A program made the translations under genes and the position numbers. The notes beneath the pieces were generated by a model that made no database searches, had not been told where the DNA came from, and worked only from the letters and a program-made list of their open reading frames with translations. Shown in pieces: positions 21,901 to 30,900 of a DNA stretch of 64,000 nt. The stretch spans positions 4,190,001 to 4,254,000 of the forward strand of contig JAYJMM010000036.1 of assembly GCA_037349105.1 (NCBI GenBank), read 5' to 3'. The stretch's first letter is position 1, and every line of letters begins with the position of its first letter. The DNA is from Limnomonas spitsbergensis (taxonomy: Eukaryota; Chlorophyta; Chlorophyceae; Chlamydomonadales).

Positions 21901-24900
21901 GAAGCTGCCTTCCGGGCTAAGATGTAGTGGTGCACCTCTGTCCGTCTTTGATTTAGTACACGTCCCTGACGCAAGCTGCAGTGCATCGCAGGTTATGGCA
22001 GCACGGTACCGGTAGTAGCAGAGATAACATTGTTGTCCGGTTGTCCTGCAGATTGGGCTGCGGTACAGTTCTCCCGTCTTCACCTGCGGCGTGATCCTCA
22101 CACCCCGGACAGCCTCAGTCTCTCAAGTCTGGATGGTGGGTGACGTGGCGCTGTGACTTCTGGTTTGGGCGGTATCGGCGTGGATGTAGCTACATCCCCC
22201 AGCTGCGTTGTTTCCTTAACCTCCACTTCAAATGAATGAGCTCGCCATCCTCTTGATAAACCGGCCAGTGGGGAACTATTTCCGCTTTGCACTAATCTTG
22301 CAGGCTGGGGAGTGTGCCATCCATTTAAAATGCAGGCCAGGGGGTGCAGGCCATCCAATTCAAAGTAACGTTCAGGCTGGAAAACATGCCATCCGCTTCA
22401 AATCAATTTGCAGCTGGAAAGTTTACCACCTAATTGTTGTCCTGGCTGGAAGGTGAGCCATCCACTTCTAATTTATATGCTTGCCATCCACTTCAAAATA
22501 ACGTGATTTCCCTCCAATATAAATTGACTTGCAGGCAGCAAAACATGCCATCCGCTTCAAAGTCACGCCCAGACAGAAGAGTTTGCTTTCCACTTATATT
22601 AAATGTGCATGCCATCCACTTCAAATGAACGTGCTTGCCCTCCATTATAAATTGACGTGCAGGCAGCAAAACATGCCGGCTTCACTCTAGGTGCCAAGCT
22701 GCATCCTTCCGAGGCTTGTGCATCTGGTACAGCGGGGTCAGGGAAGGAGGACTCGTTGGAGTGGCTGCGTCAACATGCGGACGTCGCGCTGTCGTACACC
22801 CCTGTGGAGGTGTCCAGCCCCAGCCGAGGCTCCGCAGCCGGTAAGTTTATATTGCATTTTAAGGTTTGTATCGAATTTCAATATGTCTTACATTTTAATA
22901 TGTACCGGTATTGGATTTTAAACTTGCATTGCATCCTCAGGTTGTATCACATCCTAAGGTTGTTTGCATTGAAGCCTGCGCACGCACCTGCTCATCCAAT
23001 GGCCTTCTTCAAGGAGGCCTGACATAGGTATCAGTGTAGCGTACATCAAAAGTACCCGCAGCCGGTAAGTTTGTACAACATCACAAGGTTGGCACTACCT
23101 CTTACGATGAGGAACAAGCTCTGGAATATGTTGCTTATTACGGTCGGCTAGTAGGAGTAAAAGCTGGGCAGACTGTGCTATAGCTGCACCTGGCGACTTG
23201 GACCATGTGCTTGCTTTACTTAAACATGTGCTAATTTGAACATCGAATGTCAACTCGAGCTAAGAAGTGGTTAAGTGGTAGGTACATGTTCAGGGTATGC
23301 AGTGGGATCCCAGGTATGCCTCCCCTCAGGTATGCCCCTGGTCTCAAGGCTTTTAAATGTTTGTATGTACCCATATACGTTCACCAGGGGGGGGAGCAAC
23401 CAGCGGTTCTGGGGCCGGAATTTTTGACACAATTTCCCGCCCCGGAACCACTGGTCGCCCCCCCTTCCCCCTGACGTACACGGTATATACGCTCATACGC
23501 ATTATTGACTTGTAACTGTCAGTGAAGCGTTATACGCCGGGCCTAGGTATCATACATTAAAAGTACCCGCAGCCGTGAAGTTTGTACTGAATCATCCGGT
23601 TGCATGCTGTGAAGCCTGCACGCGCATCCGCTCATCCAACAGCCTCTTCAGGGAAGCCTGACAGGGGCTACTAAACTTCGGAAGAATCCACAGCCGGTTG
23701 TTGCTGCTGTTGTTGCTGCTGTTGTTGCTGCCGCGACTGCTACTCTTTTCTGATGGTCACGATGTGGACGTGGTCTCGGCCCTGAGCTGCGCTGCTCCCT
23801 GAATCCGCATGTCCCAAGGGGAGCATATTTTTCTTTCTTACTGTTGCTGCTGCTCGGGGTTTGAATCGAGACCTGATGTTGCACACTTGTGAGTGGATGC
23901 AAGTAACGATGCACACTTGATTTCCCCTGCAGGCCATAACAACTTCACGGCCTCTGTTGAGATGTTGCGTGGGAGGCTGCTGGTCACGTCCTTCCACCAA
24001 CACTTTGCCGTCAACCGGTGTGTTCAGGGTTGAGCTTTAGTGTTAAGCCTGTGTGTTCAGGGTTTAAGGGTTAGGGTTAGGATTACGGTCAAGCTGGTGT
24101 GTTCAGGGTTTAAGGGTTAGGGTTCAGGGTTAAGCCGGTGTGCTCAGGGTTTAGGGTTAAGCCGTTGTGATTAGGGCTCAGGGTTAAGCCGGTGAATTCA
24201 GGGTTTAGGGTTGAGCCGGTGTGCCCCATATGCGTATATGCTGTGCTTCGTTGCCACTGTATAATCTCCATTACTGAGATTTTAAAAGCACCTCCCTGGC
24301 GCTCTCTCAGTACGGCCCACAAGCATGCATACACTGCCACCATCCCTGATATTATTTTCAGGGCCATGTTCATGCAGTACCACTTTTGCTTGACACTTTG
24401 CCCGCCGCTGTCCGCTGGACTGCTGACATGCTGGACTGCTTAACTGCTGGCTTGTTGGTGCACTGGTGTGCTGACCTATTGGCCGGCTGGCCGGCTCTGA
24501 CTGCCCTGTTTGTTAGGGCCCACTTTGTGGGAGAGGGGAAGCACAAGGGCCTTGGCCTTGGGCTCTGGGGGACGGGGGGCGACAGAATCATGCAGGGTTT
24601 GGTTCAATCCTATCTTGCTTGACGATGCAGTGGAAGTACTACGTGTCATGCGGGGAGGGGGGGGCATATTTTATGTTGTAACCTTTGAATGCCTCTTTTG
24701 TTTATTAAAAATAAGATGACAAATATGTTTGCCATTATTTAGTGGAAAGCTCCGCCCCTGCATGGTTTGATGCTCCAAAGCGTTTGCGACTGCTGCCAAG
24801 TGAGGAGCGTGTGAGCATGTGGACCTGCTGCCCCCTGATGCTGCCCTCCAGGCGGGTGTTGAACCCATTGGGAAATTTGGATGCACGACCATTCTGACTG

Positions 24901-27900
24901 AGCGAATGTGTTTGAGACCGCTGCTGAATGATGAGCGTGTGAGCATGAAGCAATGCTTGGCCCCTGCTGGCCCCTGCTGCCCCCATGCTGGCCCCTGCTG
25001 CCCCCTGCTGCCCCCATGCTGGCCCCTGCTGCCCCCATGCTGGCCCCTGCTGCCCCCTGCTGCCCCCATGCTGGCCCCTGCTGCCCCCTGCTGCCCCCAT
25101 GCTGGCCCCTGCTGGCCCCTGCTGCCCCCATGCTGGCCCCTGCTGGCCCCTGCTGCCCCCCTGCTGCCCCCTGCTGCCCCCTGCTGCCCCCATGCTGGCC
25201 CCTGCTGCCCCCATGCTGGCCCCTGCTGCCCCCTGCTGCCCCCATGCTGGCCCCTGCTGCCCCATGCTGCCCCCATGCTGGCCCCTGCTGCCCCCTGCTG
25301 CCCCCATGCTGGCCCCTGCTGGCCCCTGCTGCCCCCATGCTGGCCCCTGCTGGCCCCTGCTGCCCCCATGCTGGCCCCTGCTGGCCCCTGCTGCCCCCAT
25401 GCTGGCCCCTGCTGCCCCCATGCTGCCCCCATGCTGGCCCCTGCTGCCCCCTGCTGCCCCCATGCTGGCCCATGCTGCCCCCTGCTGCCCCCCTGCTGGC
25501 CCCTGCTGCCCCCTGCTGCCCCCCTGCTGCCCCCTGCTGCCCCCTGCTGAGTGCGAGCATTTGGCCTCGATGCCCCCTCCTGCTGCTGCCCTCCAGGCGA
25601 GTGTTCAACCCGCTGGAGAAGTCGGATGTTGTCGGCATTACCAACTACCTGGACGTCGGGGTGCAGATGGTGTCCCCAGTGAGCGCCCTGCTGGATCCGG
25701 AGCCGAGCGGCGTGAGCGAGAGGGCGTCGGCCGGAGGCTCGTCAGCAGCCTCCTGCTCCCAGCAGAGGCGGGGCATGCCGGATCTACCAGATCCAGGCCT
25801 GAACATGGCTCTGTCATGGCAGGTATGTCCCGGGCATGCCGGATCTACCAGATCCAGGCCTGAACATGGCTCTGTCATGGCAGGTATGTCCCGGGCATGC
25901 CGGATCTACCAGATCCAGGCCTGAACATGGCTCTGTCATGGCAGGTACGTCCCGGCTTGTTGTTGTTGCAGAGCCAGGGTAGCCAACCAAGAGATGGACG
26001 TCAGGATCGGGAGGTGCACTTCACGGGCATGTCGCTGGTCTTTCTTTTTTTTGCTACGAGGCCACCTTTGCTGAACCGCCCCGTGGCCGCCCAGGGTCCG
26101 ATTGGGACCAAGCCTGGGCAGGATGGCGGCCGGCGGCCGGGGCAGCACCGGGGCTGTCCATACATGGGGTGTCTGCCCGAAGGCCAGACTGCCACTGATA
26201 TGTAGCTGAGTCAAGAAGAAGAAGAAGAAGAAAGGATGCGGCTTGGTGCACGGGTAGGCACGGATACCCTGCCACCGCACGAAATCATTGGCAGTGGTTA
26301 GGCTGCCGTCTGGTGTCCAATGTGTTGGGCGTCTGCTGCTTGTGACTTCCCGAAGCCTCCCCATCTTAGGCAACTCCTGAACCTCTCATCTTAATCTACC
26401 TTTTGCCCCTATGCGTTGCTCGTGGCAGGCCAACAAGAATTGGCTGATCAAGGCCCGTGTCGGGACGGGCAGCGCTGCTGCCAGTGTGGGCCTGCGTGCC
26501 TGGTTCCAGCCCACCTTGATGCTGGTCGGATGTGTGCAATGCAGGTCAGTGCAGGGCTGGCATTAAAATATGACAAGACGGTGCAATGCATAGGGAGGGG
26601 GGAGGAGAGGGTGCAAATCAAATCAGTGGGCCTGTGTGCCTGGTTTCAGCCCTCCTTATGCTGTTCGGATGTGTGCAATGCAGGTTAGTGCAGGGCTGGC
26701 ATTAATATGTGACAGGCCGGCCCAATGCAGGGGGGGGGGGGTAACAGGGGGGGGGGGATGTTAGTGAAATAAGTGGGCCTGTGTGCCTGGTTCCAGCCCA
26801 CCTTCAATGCTGATCGGATGTGTGCAATGCAGGTTAGTGCAGGGCTGGCTTTTATATATGATAAAACGACACAATGCATAGGGGGGGGGTATTACTTGCA
26901 GGTTCTTGCGAGGGTGGACTTTTTCTTGGGGTCATTAGTGGTTAATCCACGCAGTTGTTTGTGTATCTATTTATTTATAAATGCCCTCCCCCCTCCCCTT
27001 GGCCTCCCTGGGCAAGAAGGAGGGGGGGGGAATGCAAGTCAAATGAGGGCTGACAGCAGCAGGTGACAAGGCAGAGTCAAGGCGTTGAATAATCCCGAAA
27101 AATCCGCTGTGAGCCAAACAGCTCACTGGCCAGTGGCTATGAACCCGGGGTAGTACCTGGAGTGAACCCAGGGTAGTACCGGGAGTGAACCCAGGGTAGT
27201 ACCTGGAGTGAACCCAGGGTAGTACCTGGAGTGAACCCAGGGTAGTACCTGGAGTGAGCCCGGGGTAGTACCTGGAGTGAACCCAGGGTAGTACCTGGAG
27301 TGAACCCGGGGTAGTACCTGGAGTGAACCCAGGGTAGTACCTGGAGTGAACCCAGGGTAGTACCTGGAGTGAGCCCGGGGTAGTACCTGGAGTGAACCCA
27401 GGGTAGTACCTGGAGTGAACCCAGGGTAGTACCTGGAGTGAACCCAGGGTAGTACCTGGAGTGAGCCCGGGGTAGTACCTGGAGTGAACCCAGGGTAGTA
27501 CCTGGAATGAACCCAGGGTAGTACCTGGAGTGAACCCAGGGTAGTACCTGGAGTGAACCTGGGGTAGTACCTGGAGTGAACCCGGGGTAGTACCTGGAGT
27601 GAACCCAGGGTAGTACCTGGAGTGAACCCAGGGTAGTACCTGGAGTGAACCCGGGGTAGTACCTGGAGTGAACCCGGGGTAGTACCTGGAGTGAACCCAG
27701 GGTAGTACCTGGAGTGAACCCAGGGTAATACCTGGAGTGAACCCAGGGTAATACCTGGAGTGAACCCAAGGTAGTACCTGGAGTGAACCCAGGGCAATAC
27801 CTGGAGTGAACCCGGGGTAGTACCTGGAGTGAACCCAGGGTAATACCTGGAGTGAACCCAGGGTAGTACCTGGAGTGAACCCAGGGTAGTACCTGGAGTG

Positions 27901-30900
27901 AACCCAGGGTAGTACCTGGAGTGAACCCGGGGTAGTACCTGGAGTGAACCCAGGGTAGTACCTGGAGTAAACCCAGGGTAGTACCTGGAGTGAACCCAGG
28001 GTAGTACCTGGAGTGAACCCGGGGTAGTACCTGGAGTGAACCCGGGGTAGTACCTGGAGTAAACCCGGGGTAATACCTGGAGTGAACCCAGGGTAGTACC
28101 TGGAGTGAACCCGGGTAGTACCTGGAGTGAACCCGGGGTAATACCTGGAGTGAACCCAGGGTAGTACCTGGAGTGAACCCAGGGTAGTACCTGGAGTGAA
28201 CCCGGGGTAGTACCTGGAGTGAACCCAGGGTAGTACCTGGAGTGAACCCAGGGTAGTACCTGGAGTGAACCCAGGGTAGTACCTGGAGTGAACCCAGGGT
28301 AGTACCTGGAGTGAACCCGGGGTAGTACCTGGAGTGAACCCAGGGTAGTACCTGGAGTGAACCCGGGGTAGTACCTGGAATGAACCCAGGGTAGTACCTG
28401 GAGTGAACCCAGGGTAATACCTGGAGTGAACCCAGGGTAATACCTGGAGTGAACCCAGGGTAGTACCTGGAGTGAACCCAGGGTAGTACCTGGAGTGAAC
28501 CCAGGGTAGTACCTGGAGTGAACCCGGGGTAATACCTGGAGTGAACCCAGGGTAGTACCTGGAGTGAACCCGGGTAGTACCTGGAGTGAACCCGGGGTAA
28601 TACCTGGAGTGAACCCAGGGTAGTACCTGGAGTGAACCCAGGGTAGTACCTGGAGTGAACCCGGGGTAGTACCTGGAGTGAACCCAGGGTAGTACCTGGA
28701 GTGAACCCAGGGTAGTACCTGGAGTGAACCCGGGGTAGTACCTGGAGTGAACCCGGTGTAGTACCTGGAGTGAACCCGGGGTAATACCTGGAGTGAACCC
28801 AGGGTAGTACCTGGAGTGAACCCAGGGTAGTACCTGGAGTGAACCCGGGGTAGTACCTGGAGTGAACCCAGGGTAGTACCTGGAGTAAACCCAGGGTAGT
28901 ACCTCGAGTGAACCCAGGGTAGTACCTGGAGTGAACCCGGGGTAGTACCTGGAGTGAACCCGGGGTAGTACCTGGAGTGAACCCGGGGTAGTACCTGGAG
29001 TGAACCCAGGGTAATACCTGGAGTGAACCCAGGGTAGTATCGGAGTGAACCCGGGGTAGCACCTGGAGTGAACCCGGGGTAGTACCTGGAGTGAACCCGG
29101 GGTAGTACCTGGAGTGAACCCAGGGTAGTACCTGGAGTGAACCCAGGGTAGTACCTGGAGTGAACCCGGGGTAGTACCTGGAGTGAACCCAGGGTAATAC
29201 CTGGAGATCAAATTTTATGGCCCCCACATTTTGGCTTGGGCGCTAAGCGCCCCTACTGGATGGGACCCCAAATTAAGCTCTTGGGGAAGGCAATCTTCTT
29301 TTAGCGCGTGGACCCGGCTTGATCCCGTATCGTTCACGGTGCAGCCCTAGCTGTGAAACCAAAAGAAAACTGCTTCCAACCGGGGCGTGGAGATTCAGGA
29401 AATATTGCTAGCAGTGGGAACCGGCAGGCTTGGAGCATGTGTAGGGATCAGGCAGAAACGTGTGTTACAACTTGTTATGTTTTAGCACACGATTTGACGT
29501 AACTTTGTACGCCGCATGTACCACCGACCGTGTCCATCGTATGCTGAGTATAAAATGTACCCGTTGAGATGGGTTTTTTAGATTGGTGTGTGAGATATCT
29601 GTGGAGCAATGCGTGTTTGTGTGTGGCTAGTTTAGGGTTGATGGTGTTAACCCTAAACCCGGACTCTAAACCATGAACCACATCCATAGGTGGGATATTT
29701 TACTTTAAGTGTGCGCTGTCTGGATGATGGGGGCAGGTCTCTGGGCAGCCGCCACTCGGCCGATGGGGAACAAATCTTGACCGGCATGCAGCCAGGGGTA
29801 TAAATAAGTAAACGACATGCCCTGAGGCGTGGATCAAGGGAGCCGCCCGTTCGGTCGTAACACTAGGTGAGGTACCATGCAATCCCAGAAAGTATGCACC
29901 CGGGCCTGGCGCCGGAGGTGCGAACAGAAGGGCTGCCTGCATCAGGCTCCCCTGCTGATTGGCCGTGATGTGGCTGAATTGTAGCTGAAACGCACCGAGA
30001 GTAAACGGTGACGTGACGGCGGTGAAGGCTTTTTTAAAGCTCGGATGGTTTGATCATTGCAGCTTCAAAAAGTGGTTGACCCGTTTGAATTTGAAAACGC
30101 ATGCAGGTACCCATCCAGCTGGTCGCAGCCGACCCTGACCGAATCCCTGCGCTTTGGCATCAAGCTTCAGGTCGAGAATTTCGGGGCCATGCGGTACGAG
30201 CGGGGCAGCCAGGTGCGTACGGGTTCCACACTTACGGTAGTTGGATTGCTTGTTAGCTGCACTGTGATGGACAACAGAAAACAGCGATGAGTCACGTTGC
30301 ACGCCTGCAGCGTCGGCAAGTATGATGCTGTGATGAAGAGGGGAGAAGTTGCTTTAGGGTGTTTCCACTACAGTTCAGCTACATCCAGGCCTGCGGCCGG
30401 CAGGGCTCATTGCATGCCCTGTTGCTTGGGTGGCTGGCTGTAGGCAGATCAACGTTTGGTCTCCACCGGCCCAGTGATGGCCACACAACGTCTCCCCCAA
30501 AGCAGGTTGTAGGGTTTAACCCTAAACCCTAAACCCTTCACCCTTGTGTGAAGTAAACAAGACACTGAGCAGTGGTTAACGTACTGGAGGGCTTTCCAGA
30601 TAGTCTATCTAGTTTAGGGTTAAGGGTTTAGGTGTGCACACACATCTCGGGATATCCAGTGGTTGACCTGGCATGCTGCCAAAGCCAATGCCTTTTTTGT
30701 AAGGTTAGTTTAAGATTGGGACCAAACCTGGAGTGACCTACAACTCCTGGCCAAAGCAGCATGGCTGGCCTCAAATGTGGCCGCTGGCCAGAGGCTGGAG
30801 TGTAGGTGACATGTAGCGAAGAAGGAAACAAAACCTGTTCTCAACCTAGGGCACCTCCGCATGACATTGATCTTGAGCATGGGGCCCTGAAGGTCAGAGC

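Noticed and set aside
24671..25924. Long frames on both strands rich in Gly/Gln/Ala or Pro/Leu/Cys
   Set aside because: They are products of the CTGCCCC/ATGCTGG array. Only the part after 25597 in one frame is coding.
27127..29207. CRISPR array
   Set aside because: Units are directly adjacent with no unique spacers, and the setting is a eukaryotic intron.
26971..29227. Minus-strand open frames of 746 and 696 codons
   Set aside because: They are translations of the 23-bp array. Both frames give the same peptide with a 23-residue period, as expected for a stop-free unit.
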